In this document: positions 1 to 8,994 of the stretch, one piece after another
Position numbering within the stretch: the first letter of the stretch is position 1
Layout: the number at the start of each line of letters is the position of its first letter
Assembly (NCBI GenBank): GCA_963713965.1
Contig: OY970217.1
Span: 1,302,001-1,366,000 of the forward strand
Source: CALAGB01 sp963713965
GTDB lineage: Bacteria > Chloroflexota > Chloroflexia > Thermomicrobiales > Thermomicrobiaceae
Length of the DNA: 64,000 bases
Direction: 5' to 3'
Made by a program: the position numbers and the translations under genes
The notes under the pieces: model-generated
What the model saw: only the letters and a program-made list of their open reading frames with translations
What the model was told of the DNA's origin: nothing
The model's database searches: none

Positions 1-2
1 GC

Positions 3-227
3 GTGAATCCCATCAAGTGCACCGCGTTTGGATTTTGCGGCGAGTTTCTGCCGGAGGTCTTCGATCTCGACGATTGGGGCTATGCCTGGTTGCAGCGCTC
101 GGAAGTGCCGATGTCGCTGGAAGAGGCGGTCTACGAAACGGCTCGATGCTGTCCGACCGGCGCGATCTCCGTTGAAGTCGTCGAGGAATCCAGATCCGAC
201 GAGCCAAAGCGCTCAAGATCTCGATAG
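3..227 (+). CDS. Ferredoxin, 3Fe-4S/4Fe-4S single-cluster type, 5' end probably cut by the window
   Basis: Small acidic electron carrier of the single-cluster ferredoxin family. Visible cluster ligands are Cys6 and Cys12 in the stretch KCTAFGFC and the Cys-Cys-Pro-Thr-Gly motif (Cys49/Cys50) near the C-terminus, the usual CP end of such ferredoxins. The spacing Cys-x5-Cys fits a 3Fe-4S protein or a 4Fe-4S protein with a missing ligand. The GTG at position 3 is read as Val in most homologues, which start a few residues earlier, so I think the true start lies outside the window. It precedes ApbE and a ferric-reductase-like membrane protein and may feed electrons to a membrane chain; that link is inference. 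Confidence 0.8.
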   Translation: MNPIKCTAFGFCGEFLPEVFDLDDWGYAWLQRSEVPMSLEEAVYETARCCPTGAISVEVVEESRSDEPKRSRSR

Positions 228-269
228 CCGTCCATTCATTACCGATTGCATCATGGAGAGAAACGAATC

Positions 270-653
270 ATGGCAAGCAGCTCTCGAACGGCGGACAACG
301 CCACGCATTTACCCAAGACGCTGAGTCGGCACGGCTCCAATCAACGAGACTGGATCATTTCGCGCATCCGGCTGGTGCGCAGGCTCACCGTAGTGCTCAG
401 CTTCGCCGGCGGCGCCATCTTCACCGGGCTGGCACTGCGACACTCGACCCTGCCCAGCAGCGCGGCGCCTCTGCCCGCGAGTGACACCACCGTGACGTCG
501 TCGACGCAGCCGGTCCAATCTGACAACGCGCCGAGTCAGTCTCTGTTCGACAGTCAGTCGTCGAGAAGCTTCTCGGTCGCGCCGGCAGCACCGGCTCCAC
601 AAACGTCACAGCCGACCACCACGCGATCACGGCATCGCTCGGGTACGTCGTAG
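270..653 (+). CDS. Hypothetical single-pass membrane protein with Ser/Thr/Pro-rich tail
   Basis: I do not recognise a family. From the ATG at 270 (preceded by GGAGAG) the 127-aa protein has a basic, cytoplasmic N-terminus, one hydrophobic segment at about residues 40-57, and then a long low-complexity tail rich in Ser, Thr, Gln, Pro and Ala that would lie outside the membrane. It ends 6 nt before the ApbE gene and is probably co-transcribed with it. An ATG at 246 in the same frame is possible but has no ribosome binding site. It could be an anchor or tether for the redox proteins beside it; nothing in the sequence proves that. Confidence 0.6.
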   Translation: MASSSRTADNATHLPKTLSRHGSNQRDWIISRIRLVRRLTVVLSFAGGAIFTGLALRHSTLPSSAAPLPASDTTVTSSTQPVQSDNAPSQSLFDSQSSRSFSVAPAAPAPQTSQPTTTRSRHRSGTS

Positions 654-659
654 TCGCGT

Positions 660-1604
660 GTGACGAACGTCATGATGAGCACGACCGTTACTGATATCAA
701 CACCGCTCGCTTCGATGCGCTTGGAACCGAAATCGTGGTCTCGGTCACTGACGTCATCTATCTTGGCATGGTGCTGGAGTACACGCATCAGTGCATCGAC
801 GACATTGACCGAACATTCAGCCGCTTTCGCTCCGACAGTGAGTTGGAGCGCCTGCACCGGGATGGCGGACGTACCCACAGTGCGTCGCCCTTGTTTATCG
901 AGTTGCTGAGCCTCGCGCTGAACGCCGCGCGTTCCACTGGGGGTCTCTTCGATCCGACGATCCGCGATGCGCTCGAAGCAGCTGGCTACGATCGCAGCAT
1001 CGAGCTCATCGAGTCCGGCGGTCCTGGTGGTGAGCGTGAATATCTTCCCGCGGGTCGCTGGCAGGAGATCGAGTTCGATGAGCGACGCGGTGACGTGCGC
1101 ATTCCAGACGGCGTGCGGCTCGATTTCGGGGGCATCGGCAAAGGGTTCGCCGTCGACTACACACTTCGCGGTCTGCCGCCGGTCGACTGCGGCGTCCTGA
1201 TCAGTGCTGGTGGGGATCTGGCCGTGGCCGGTCCAGCGCCCGACGGCGGCTGGATCTGCGACATCGAATCCACGACTCAGGCTGACGCGGACGAGACGGT
1301 CATGCTCGAATCGGGCGCCATCGCCACTTCGGGGCTCGGTCGCCGCACCTGGATGCGCGATGGAAACGCACTGCACCACCTGATCGATCCAATGAGTGGG
1401 AAACCAGCACATAGCCCCTGGACCTTCGTGACCGTCATCGCCGGCACGTGCGTGGCCGCAGATGTGGCTGCCAAGACGGCCTTTCTCAAAGGTGTGGCGG
1501 GACCTGACTGGATCGAATCGATAGGCATTGCCGGGCGCTTTCGCGCACTGGATGGGTCGATCACGCGCACGACCCGATGGCCGATCCGCACCGAGGAGTC
1601 CTGA
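660..1604 (+). CDS. apbE: FAD:protein FMN transferase (ApbE family)
   Basis: ApbE enzymes move FMN from FAD onto a Thr/Ser of extracytoplasmic electron-transfer proteins, with Mg2+. Family motifs are visible: the N-terminal FDALGTEIVVSV-like strand, the central DFGGIGKGFAVD (typical DLGGIAKGYAVD) and the C-terminal HHLIDPMSGKP (typical HIIDPRTGKP). Length (314 aa) is normal. No clear lipobox or signal peptide is seen, so it may act in the cytoplasm or use an uncleaved route. Start is uncertain: GTG 660, or ATG at 672 or 675. It overlaps nothing but is 3 nt from the next gene, a ferric-reductase-like membrane protein, which suggests both serve one flavin-dependent chain. Confidence 0.9.
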   Translation: MTNVMMSTTVTDINTARFDALGTEIVVSVTDVIYLGMVLEYTHQCIDDIDRTFSRFRSDSELERLHRDGGRTHSASPLFIELLSLALNAARSTGGLFDPTIRDALEAAGYDRSIELIESGGPGGEREYLPAGRWQEIEFDERRGDVRIPDGVRLDFGGIGKGFAVDYTLRGLPPVDCGVLISAGGDLAVAGPAPDGGWICDIESTTQADADETVMLESGAIATSGLGRRTWMRDGNALHHLIDPMSGKPAHSPWTFVTVIAGTCVAADVAAKTAFLKGVAGPDWIESIGIAGRFRALDGSITRTTRWPIRTEES

Positions 1605-1607
1605 GCC

Positions 1608-2687
1608 TTGTCTACGTCAACTTCCAATCTCCTCTGGTACGTCGGGCGCGGCAGCGGCATCACTGCCTATCTCCTGCTGACCTTCTCGGTCGTGCTCGGG
1701 ATCGCGCTGAGTCGTCGCTGGCATTCGACTCGGCTGCCGCGCATGGTGATCGACGAGCTGCACCGTTGGCTAACGACCACGTTCTACGTCTTCGTCGCCA
1801 TTCACATCGTGACGATCTTGATCGACCCCTTCACGCACTTCCGCGTGATCGACGTCATCGTGCCGTTCGCCAGCGGCTACCGGCCAATCTGGCTCAGCCT
1901 GGGCATCATCGGAACAGAGCTAAGCATCGCCGCCGGGGCCAGCGTCTGGGTGCGCAAGTGGATCGGCTACCGCGTCTGGCACGTCCTGCACCTGACGGCG
2001 TATCCCATATTCCTCATGTCGCTACTGCACGGCATCGGCACCGGAACCGACACCAAGACGTCCTGGATGACGCTGCTCTACGTGATCAGTTTTGTCCTGG
2101 TTGCCGGAGCGACTTTGTGGCGCTTGATCGAGATCCCCGCTTGGCGCACCGGCGTGATCGCCACCACGCTGGTCGTGGCAGTCGCGCTGGTGGTCTGGGG
2201 CCTGGGTGGGCCATATGCCGATGGATGGGCCAAGGCAGCCGGTACGCCCGACAAGCTTCTGCAGAAGGCCGCGGTCCAGAAGGGGCTCGCTACAGCCGAC
2301 TCGGCTACGCCCACGACGGCGACTGCCACGCCGACCTCCACCGGACCTCAGCTGCCAACCAACATTCAGGACACCATCACGGGCGAGACGCTACTGAACG
2401 ACGAGCGCACACAGGCGCTCTTCCGCGGCACCGGACAGGGCACGACGACGATTGACGTGGCTATCCAGCTTCAGGTGATCAGCTCGCAGTTCACTGGTCA
2501 AATACAGCTGCGCACGGCGGATCACACGCCCCTCTGCTCCGGTGAGGTCACCGGACAAGAGTTGGATGGATTGACCGCAACCTGCAGCGGTTACGGCCAG
2601 ACGTATCAACTGCGACTGTCGTTGGATCCAGAAGGTCGGGACGGATTCCGTGGGGCACTCAACGGGGCGCTGAACAGCTCGACGTGA
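1608..2687 (+). CDS. Ferric-reductase-like transmembrane protein with extracytoplasmic C-terminal domain
   Basis: Heme-binding membrane domain of the ferric reductase/YedZ type: about six transmembrane helices between residues 15 and 200, with candidate heme histidines in LHRW (about 52), AIHIV (66), WHVLH (125, 128) and LLHGIG (141). A Thr/Pro/Ala-rich linker (about 230-250) leads to a C-terminal domain of about 110 residues with two Cys, presumably periplasmic. TTG at 1608 is the start, with GAGGAG 9 nt upstream. The motif DTITGET (about 255-261) resembles the D-x-x-T-G-A-T flavinylation site of ApbE substrates but has Glu for Ala. Neighbouring apbE makes this worth noting. Confidence 0.8.
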   Translation: MSTSTSNLLWYVGRGSGITAYLLLTFSVVLGIALSRRWHSTRLPRMVIDELHRWLTTTFYVFVAIHIVTILIDPFTHFRVIDVIVPFASGYRPIWLSLGIIGTELSIAAGASVWVRKWIGYRVWHVLHLTAYPIFLMSLLHGIGTGTDTKTSWMTLLYVISFVLVAGATLWRLIEIPAWRTGVIATTLVVAVALVVWGLGGPYADGWAKAAGTPDKLLQKAAVQKGLATADSATPTTATATPTSTGPQLPTNIQDTITGETLLNDERTQALFRGTGQGTTTIDVAIQLQVISSQFTGQIQLRTADHTPLCSGEVTGQELDGLTATCSGYGQTYQLRLSLDPEGRDGFRGALNGALNSST

Positions 2688-2699
2688 TGTCTCCCAGGT

Positions 2700-2957
2700 T
2701 CAGCCTTGGGGATCCTCGCCCTGGCGACCGTGGAAACCGCGTCCTGGCGCATGGGAGTGACCGTAGCTTCCATGGTTGTGCCACACCGGACGATTCTCGG
2801 TGGGATCCGCTTTGAAGAGGAATTTGGGCGGTGTGATGACCCGCACCGCCAAATGGCCACAGAACGGGCACGGATGCGGCTCGCCTGCCTTGTCGAGCGG
2901 TAGCTCGACGTCGAAGTGCGTGTCGCACTCTTTGCATCGGAATTCATAACGCCGCAC
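2700..2957 (-). CDS. FmdB-type zinc ribbon protein
   Basis: Small regulatory-type zinc ribbon of the FmdB/putative regulatory protein family. The ribbon is visible as YEFRCKECDTHFDVE followed by PCPFCGHLAVRVI, giving two Cys-x2-Cys pairs about 20 residues apart, and then a His/Gly-rich tail. I take the GTG at 2957 as start because GAGGGG lies 7 nt upstream; an ATG five codons earlier would sit on that site. Family members are small (60-110 aa) and of poorly known role. It is alone on the minus strand between two plus-strand units. Confidence 0.8.
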   Translation of the reverse strand: MRRYEFRCKECDTHFDVELPLDKAGEPHPCPFCGHLAVRVITPPKFLFKADPTENRPVWHNHGSYGHSHAPGRGFHGRQGEDPQG

Positions 2958-3094
2958 GCCGCCACCCCTCATTCGTCAAATCGCTCCATCAAATTGGCCT
3001 GCCAGGGATTGCTCCCCCGCCAATTCCTGTATTATGCCCCGGTATCCAGCGGCAGGCGGGCGAGAAGCGACAGGCAAAATGAGGGGCGGTGCAT

Positions 3095-4261
3095 ATGATC
3101 CAGCTTGATCGAGCGCAACTAGCGACGACATTGTCGGAATTGGTTCGCATCAACTCTGTCAATCCCGATCTGGTGCCGGGCGCGGCGGGCGAGAAAGAGA
3201 TCGCCTATTTCATCGCTGGTCGCCTGCGCCGCTCGCCGGGGATCAGCGTTGAGCTGCAAGAAGTCGAGCCGAATCGACCCAACGTCATCGCCTCGGTCGG
3301 CTCAGGCACCGGGCGCACGCTGATGCTCAACGGCCATATCGACACCGTCACGCTGGAAGGTATGCCCGAGCCTCTGTCCGGCCGTATCGAGAGCGCAAAA
3401 CTCTATGGCCGCGGCGCCAACGATATGAAATCCTCGATCGCCGCCATGATCGTCCTGCTTGAGGCGATCGCAACAGCGGGAGACTTTCCCGGCCGACTGG
3501 TTGCCACGTTCGTCGTAGACGAAGAATACGCCAGCATCGGGACACAGGCGGTTTGTCGGGAGATCGACCGCTGGAAACCGGATGCGGCATTGATCCTTGA
3601 GCCGACAGGGCTCGAGGTAACCGTCGCTCACAAGGGTTTCGTCTGGGCCGCGATCGAGACGCATGGCTTCGCGGCGCACGGAAGCGCCTGGCGTGAAGGG
3701 GTCGACGCCATCGCGCACATGGGTCGCGTGCTCGGCAAACTCGAAGGACTGCGGGACGACTTACAGTCTCAGGAGGGCCATCCGCTGCTTGGACCGCCGT
3801 CGCTGCATGCCTCGCTGATCCGTGGAGGGCAAGAGCTATCGTCTTATCCCGCCAGCTGCCATCTGGAGATTGAGCGCCGCACGATTCCGGGCGAATCGCT
3901 GCAACAGGTGACGGACGAGCTGAGATCGATCATCGATGTCTTGCAGCGTGAAGATCCACAGTTTTCCGCCACACTGACGATGGGGCTTGACCGCCAGCCG
4001 TTCGAGATCAGCCCAGACGCGCCGATCGTTCAGGCTATTCGCTCAGCGAGCGAGCGCGTGCTTGGCCGAATTCCGGAGATCGTGGGTGCATCCGGCTGGA
4101 TGGACTCAGCGCTCCTCTCCGCGGTTGGTGTTCCGACAACCATCTACGGTCCGGGCGGCTTCGGCAGCCACGGCTACGAGGAATGGGCCGATCTCGGCAC
4201 GCTCTACGACTTCGCCCGCGTTCTGGAACAGACAGCCTACGACTTCTGCGGAGCCGGGTAA
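3095..4261 (+). CDS. M20 family metallopeptidase (ArgE/DapE/ACY1 type)
   Basis: Dinuclear zinc deacylase or peptidase. Visible signature: metal His in LNGHIDTV (about 82-87), bridging Asp in YGRGANDMK, catalytic Glu-Glu in VVDEEY, and a dimerisation domain in the middle with HGFAAHGSAW, followed by a C-terminal catalytic half ending GPGGFGSHGYEEW with a metal His. Length 388 aa is typical. ATG 3095 is preceded by GAGGGGCG at 8 nt. Substrate cannot be told from sequence: N-acyl amino acid, succinyl-diaminopimelate or a dipeptide. It stands before a regulator and a peptide importer, so hydrolysis of imported acyl amino acids or peptides is likely. Confidence 0.88.
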   Translation: MIQLDRAQLATTLSELVRINSVNPDLVPGAAGEKEIAYFIAGRLRRSPGISVELQEVEPNRPNVIASVGSGTGRTLMLNGHIDTVTLEGMPEPLSGRIESAKLYGRGANDMKSSIAAMIVLLEAIATAGDFPGRLVATFVVDEEYASIGTQAVCREIDRWKPDAALILEPTGLEVTVAHKGFVWAAIETHGFAAHGSAWREGVDAIAHMGRVLGKLEGLRDDLQSQEGHPLLGPPSLHASLIRGGQELSSYPASCHLEIERRTIPGESLQQVTDELRSIIDVLQREDPQFSATLTMGLDRQPFEISPDAPIVQAIRSASERVLGRIPEIVGASGWMDSALLSAVGVPTTIYGPGGFGSHGYEEWADLGTLYDFARVLEQTAYDFCGAG

Positions 4262-4429
4262 CTCGCGACCCACGGCTGCCCGATCCTCGGGCAACCAGCA
4301 ATCTCTTCCGAGTTGCGAGCTCTTGATGAATTCTCGTCACGCGATACGATGCGCCGGTCAGGGCAGGGCGGTTCTTGTTCATCCCTCATGACAACCGATG
4401 CGTCGATACAACCCGGCGTCTGTAACTAG

Positions 4430-4458
4430 TTGACATCAAGCGACGCGCGGACTATCAT
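4430..4458 (+). promoter_or_regulatory. Sigma-70-type promoter of the HTH regulator gene
   Basis: TTGACA at 4430-4435 and TATCAT at 4453-4458 are separated by exactly 17 nt. The start of transcription would fall near 4465, about 50-70 nt before the regulator's start codon. Confidence 0.65.
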
Positions 4459-4511
4459 CGAAGCTGTCAAAAAAATTTGACCATCCCAACATTCTCGGTA
4501 GTCAAATCCAA

Positions 4512-5147
4512 ATGCGCGTCTGTGTGGGGACTGTGGACACGACAGATCTACTGCCTGGAATCGATTTCAGACCAGCTGAACGCTATGTTATTCAAACGCT
4601 CGAGGAACTGCGCATTCTCGCGAACGCGTTGCGGCTTCAGGTGCTTGATGCACTGATCGCGGCGCCTCTGACGGCTACCCAGGTCGGTGAGCAGCTCGGA
4701 ATCATCTCCAAAAAGCTCTACTACCACATCGGAGAGTTGGAGCGCGTCGGGCTGGTGCGTCTGGTTCATACCGAGGTCCAATCTGGCATCCAGCTCAAGT
4801 ATTACCGTGCCGTCGCCAGTTACTACTACCTCACTGCGTCGATGCTCCACTCCGACCAGGACGTCCGAAACGCCGACGCAAGCGAAGAGTTCCTCGGTTT
4901 CCTGCTGGAAAGCAGCTCAAACGCACTCCGCCGATCTGTCAACGCAGGCACACTCGACAAATACCCTGAGTCCTTCGTCATTAGCCGCCGAATGCTCAGA
5001 CTCTCGCCGGAGAAAGCGACTGAACTCCGAGATCGACTGAGACAGGTGGAGGAGGAGATCCTTGCATCCGACTCACCCGATGAGGAACTAACGTTCTCGT
5101 TTGTCTATGCGCTATTTCCACGGAGCGAATACCAAGAAAGGCGGTGA
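4512..5147 (+). CDS. ArsR-like winged-helix transcriptional regulator
   Basis: Cytoplasmic DNA-binding protein. Residues about 30-95 form an ArsR/HTH_20-type winged helix: LRILANALRLQVLDALI, then the helix-turn-helix TATQVGEQLGIISKKLYYHIGELERVGLV and a wing. The C-terminal half (about 100-205) is helical and acidic and has no recognised sensor domain. Start is uncertain: ATG 4512 has no clear ribosome binding site, whereas the in-frame GTG 4533 follows a GGGG. It is followed by a peptide ABC transporter in the same direction, which it probably controls. Confidence 0.8.
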   Translation: MRVCVGTVDTTDLLPGIDFRPAERYVIQTLEELRILANALRLQVLDALIAAPLTATQVGEQLGIISKKLYYHIGELERVGLVRLVHTEVQSGIQLKYYRAVASYYYLTASMLHSDQDVRNADASEEFLGFLLESSSNALRRSVNAGTLDKYPESFVISRRMLRLSPEKATELRDRLRQVEEEILASDSPDEELTFSFVYALFPRSEYQERR

Positions 5148-5249
5148 TGAGCGTTTTCAGGTCGACTTGCGCGTTGACCCGGCCTGGGGGCCGGTCGATT
5201 GGTTGTGATCAATCAACGTGAAGCTGAGCTTGGTTGAGGAGGAGGATTC

Positions 5250-7034
5250 ATGGATACCGACACTGCCCGTTTCGCACCACTAGTTGGAAAGTCGTATTCA
5301 AGACGATCTATGATGAAGCTCGTCGGCGGAACGTTGAGTGTGCCGATCCTGTCGTCATTGATCGCGGCGTGTGGTGGGAGCAAAAACGGTTCGACGGCCA
5401 CCACGACGGGCGAGAATGTCGCCGCAACGAGCGTTTCTGGACAGCCGACGCCACTGGATACATTCAAGAATGCCGGTTCTCCGACCGCTACCACGGCGTC
5501 CGTCGCATCGCCGACCGCCGCCTCGACCAGCGCGGCAAGCGGCCAGCCGAAAAAGGGCGGCACGATCCACCAATCAAACATCAACGATCCGGACACGTTG
5601 GATCCGGCCCTGTCATCTTCGATCGTCTCGAGCTTGATCTTCCAGTACATCTACGACGGGCTCGTTTTCATCGGCGAAGATCACGTGCCTCATCCGTGGC
5701 TTGCCCAGAAATGGGACATCAGTGCCGACGGTAAGCAAATCTCGTTCACTATCCAGACTGGGGTCAAGTTCCACGATGGCACGGCACTCGATGGAGCAGC
5801 TGTGAAGGCGAGCTTCGACCGAGTCCTCGATCCGAGCATTGCCTCGATTCGTAAAACCGGCATGGGCCCTGTCACAGGCATTGATCTTGTCGACCCACAA
5901 ACCGTTCGGTTCAATTTCAGCGCACCATACGCTCCGCTCTTTACCAACCTCGAATCAAACGGCGTGGTTTCCCCGGCGGCGCTCCAGAAGTACGGCGACA
6001 AATTTGGCCACAACCCGGTTGGAACCGGTCCATTCATGTTCAAAGAGTGGGCGACGGGTCAGAGTGTTTCACTCGTCCGATACGAGGATTACATTCAGTT
6101 CCGCGACGACTATAAGAACAAGGGGCCGGCATACCTTGACGGGCTCATGTGGAAAGTCATTGGTGATCCCGCCACGAGCAACGCCGCCCTGCTCAGCGGT
6201 GAACTCGACATAGCTGGAGTCGATCTGACTCAAGCGAGCACCGTGCAGAATAATCCCGATTTCAAGGTCTACATCTGGAAAGATCGAGATGGTTTCATCT
6301 TCGTCGAATACAACATGAACAAGCCACCATTTGACGATCTCGCACTCAGAAAAGCAATGGCCTACTCAATGGACCGGGAAAACATGGTAAAGAGCGCCTA
6401 CAACGGATTCGCGACCGCAAACCTGTTGCCGATTCCAAACGGCGTGGCCGGCTGGGACAAGACTCTGGAACAGTACGCGTATCCCTTTGACCTCGATAAG
6501 GCGAAGCAGGTGCTTACCGACGGTGGCTACACGCAGGCCTCCGACGGAACCATGCAAAAGGATGGCAAGCCGGTTGAGTTCACGATGTTGGTCTACTCGG
6601 GCAACGCTCCGCTAAAAACTGACTCGCAGATCATTCAGGCATCGCTCCAACAAATTGGGATCAAGTGCGACATCAAGGTGCTGGACTTCAGTGCGGAACT
6701 CCCGCAGCTCAATAGCGGTGATTTCGAGTGTGACATCATGCGCTGGACCAGCCCAGACCCGAACATTCTGAGCTTGATGTTCAAGACTCCTGGCTGGCGA
6801 AAGCAGATGAACGATTCGCAACTGGATGCACTCTGCACGACAGCTGACACGACGATCGATCCCACCAAACGCTTGGATGCCGTCCATGCCGTCGTCAAGT
6901 ATTTGCTAGACCAAGCGATCGTCGCACCGATCGTTACCGACTGGTCTCTGTGGGCTGTTCACCAGTACGTGAAAGACTATTCGCTAACGGTGTTCGGCAA
7001 CGCGCGCATGGCCGACGTTTGGCTCGACAAGTAG
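5250..7034 (+). CDS. ABC transporter substrate-binding protein, SBP_bac_5 (peptide/nickel) family
   Basis: Receptor of a dipeptide/oligopeptide-type importer, anchored outside the membrane. The N-terminus has a twin-arginine motif (SRRSMMK, about 17-23) and a lipobox ending LIAACGG, so it should be a Tat-exported lipoprotein. A Thr/Ser-rich linker follows, then the family's PDTLDPA-like entry strand (NDPDTLDPAL, about 111-120) and the ligand-binding lobes to residue 594. GAGGAGGAGG lies before ATG 5250. Two permease genes follow. The ligand is not known from sequence; peptides fit the neighbouring M20 peptidase and S12 hydrolase. Confidence 0.92.
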   Translation: MDTDTARFAPLVGKSYSRRSMMKLVGGTLSVPILSSLIAACGGSKNGSTATTTGENVAATSVSGQPTPLDTFKNAGSPTATTASVASPTAASTSAASGQPKKGGTIHQSNINDPDTLDPALSSSIVSSLIFQYIYDGLVFIGEDHVPHPWLAQKWDISADGKQISFTIQTGVKFHDGTALDGAAVKASFDRVLDPSIASIRKTGMGPVTGIDLVDPQTVRFNFSAPYAPLFTNLESNGVVSPAALQKYGDKFGHNPVGTGPFMFKEWATGQSVSLVRYEDYIQFRDDYKNKGPAYLDGLMWKVIGDPATSNAALLSGELDIAGVDLTQASTVQNNPDFKVYIWKDRDGFIFVEYNMNKPPFDDLALRKAMAYSMDRENMVKSAYNGFATANLLPIPNGVAGWDKTLEQYAYPFDLDKAKQVLTDGGYTQASDGTMQKDGKPVEFTMLVYSGNAPLKTDSQIIQASLQQIGIKCDIKVLDFSAELPQLNSGDFECDIMRWTSPDPNILSLMFKTPGWRKQMNDSQLDALCTTADTTIDPTKRLDAVHAVVKYLLDQAIVAPIVTDWSLWAVHQYVKDYSLTVFGNARMADVWLDK

Positions 7035-7086
7035 CTCGGGATGACGACTCCAACGACGTCAGGTGACATGAAACTGTGAGGCCTGG

Positions 7087-8010
7087 GTGACATCGTATAT
7101 CGTCCGCAGACTGCTGATGCTGATTCCAATCTGGTTCGGCATTCTCGTGCTCGTATTCCTGATGAGAGTGCTTGTACCGGGCGATCCGATTCAGTTGATG
7201 TTCGCGGGCCAATATAGTGACCCACAGGTTGAAGCGGCCATGCGCCACAAATTCGGCCTCGACAAACCGCTCACGACGCAGTTTGTGGAGTACGTCGACG
7301 GCGTGGCGCATGGCGACCTTGGATACTCAATCACCGCCCAGACGTCAGTGACGTCGTTGATCAAGGCGCACTATCCATACACCTTGGTTCTGACCCTCAC
7401 AAGCCTCTCTATAGCCGTTACGATCGGCTTGGTGACAGGAGTGTTGTCGGCAGTAAAGAAGGACACCGTCATAGATCTCGTGTCGATGGTGTTCGCCCTG
7501 GCGGGACTTTCGATGCCGGCGTTTTGGCTCGGTCTGTTGCTGATCTACGTCTTCGCCGTAGATCTCCATTGGTTTCCTGTACTAGGATCGATGACGCCAA
7601 AAGGACTCGTTCTGCCATCACTCACGCTCGGCGTGATCTTCTCGGCGGTGACCGCCCGACTCGTCCGTTCAACAATGTTGGACGTGCTGAACGAAGACTA
7701 CATACGTACGGCGCGAGCGAAGGGTATCGTTGAGTCCAGAGTCATACTGCGCCACGCGCTGAGAAATGCTCTGATCCCGATCGTTACCATTGTGGGTTTG
7801 CAGTTCGGCGGTCTCCTTTCAGGTGCATTCATCGTCGAGGTCGTCTTTGCCTGGCATGGTATCGGTGAGTTGGCGATCACCGCACTGCAACACCGTGATT
7901 TCCCGCTGATTCAGGGGATCGTGCTCGTCGTCGCCACGACGTATGTTCTTGTGAATCTAGTCGTCGATCTTCTCTATGCCGTGCTCGACCGGCGAATCGT
8001 TTACGAATAA
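7087..8010 (+). CDS. ABC transporter permease, DppB family
   Basis: Inner-membrane permease of the peptide importer. It starts with the typical YIVRRLLMLIPIWFGILVLVF helix, has six predicted membrane segments, and carries the EAA loop (about residues 200-220: DYIRTARAKG followed by VILRHALRNALIPI) that docks the ATPase. Start is GTG 7087; length 307 aa is normal. Lies 52 nt downstream of the binding protein and just upstream of the DppC-type partner. No DppD/DppF ATPase gene follows. Confidence 0.92.
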   Translation: MTSYIVRRLLMLIPIWFGILVLVFLMRVLVPGDPIQLMFAGQYSDPQVEAAMRHKFGLDKPLTTQFVEYVDGVAHGDLGYSITAQTSVTSLIKAHYPYTLVLTLTSLSIAVTIGLVTGVLSAVKKDTVIDLVSMVFALAGLSMPAFWLGLLLIYVFAVDLHWFPVLGSMTPKGLVLPSLTLGVIFSAVTARLVRSTMLDVLNEDYIRTARAKGIVESRVILRHALRNALIPIVTIVGLQFGGLLSGAFIVEVVFAWHGIGELAITALQHRDFPLIQGIVLVVATTYVLVNLVVDLLYAVLDRRIVYE

Positions 8011-8029
8011 GGAATTAGGCAATAGCACG

Positions 8030-8932
8030 ATGACGGCAACGAGGACGAAACGCGGCGCGTCCGTTTCGGGACTTTCAAGGTCATGGCGTAAACAACGATC
8101 GGTCGTGTTCTTCCGAACGTTGTTTCGACCGCTGCCCGGCAAAATCGGCGCATTGATCATTGTCCTCATGATAACGATGGCGCTCATTGCACCGGTGATC
8201 GCCCCATATAACCCCCTCGCTCTCTCCTTCGATGTGCGTTTGGCTGGCCCAAGCGTGCATCATTTCTTCGGTACTGACGAAACCGGGAGAGATGTCTTCA
8301 GCAGAGTGCTGTACGGATCGCGAATTAGCCTGCGAGTTGGTATCGTCGCGGTCTCGATTGCCCTTGCGATTGGCGTTACAGCCGGACTCGTGGCTGGATA
8401 CTATCGCGGTATCGTCGATACCATCATCATGCGCGTCGTCGACATCCTGTTGGCTTTCCCCGGGTTCCTCCTGGCACTGTCGATCATCGCCATGCTCGGC
8501 CCAAGCCTGCGTAACGCCATGATCGCGGTCGGCATCGGGTCATCGACCGGCTTCGCGCGCCTGGTGCGTGGATCAGTGTTATCGATTCGCGAGACCGACT
8601 ACGTACTGGCGGCAAGGGTTCTCGGTGCACCAGGTGGGCGCATCATGCGACGCCACATCTTGCCGAATGCGCTCTCACCGATCATCGTGCTGGCGACGCT
8701 CGAATTGCCTGCGGCAATTCTTGTCGCTGCCAGCCTGTCGTTCCTTGGTCTCGGCGCTCAGCCACCGTCGCCCGAGTGGGGAGCGATGCTCGTTGACGGA
8801 CGCGAGTACATCCAGACAGCCTGGTGGTTAATCACGTTTCCCGGCATTGCAATCTTCATAACTGTGCTGGGATTCAATCTCTTTGGGAACGCGCTGCAAG
8901 ATGCGCTGAACCCTCGCCTGCGTCAGCGCTAA
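8030..8932 (+). CDS. ABC transporter permease, DppC family
   Basis: Second permease of the peptide importer. N-terminal cytoplasmic segment, then OppC_N-type first helix (about 45-65), the FGTDETGRDVFSRVLYG signature, and the EAA loop (DYVLAARVLGAPGGRIMRRHILPNAL split over about 200-225). I prefer ATG 8030, which makes the usual 300-aa length; an ATG at 7976 would overlap the DppB gene by 35 nt. The ribosome binding site is weak in both cases, hinting at coupled translation. Confidence 0.9.
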   Translation: MTATRTKRGASVSGLSRSWRKQRSVVFFRTLFRPLPGKIGALIIVLMITMALIAPVIAPYNPLALSFDVRLAGPSVHHFFGTDETGRDVFSRVLYGSRISLRVGIVAVSIALAIGVTAGLVAGYYRGIVDTIIMRVVDILLAFPGFLLALSIIAMLGPSLRNAMIAVGIGSSTGFARLVRGSVLSIRETDYVLAARVLGAPGGRIMRRHILPNALSPIIVLATLELPAAILVAASLSFLGLGAQPPSPEWGAMLVDGREYIQTAWWLITFPGIAIFITVLGFNLFGNALQDALNPRLRQR

Positions 8933-8994
8933 TGCGAAGACGGCTGATGGGCTGACAAATCGGAATCGGGGAGTTGCGTTTGGAAACTGGAGAC

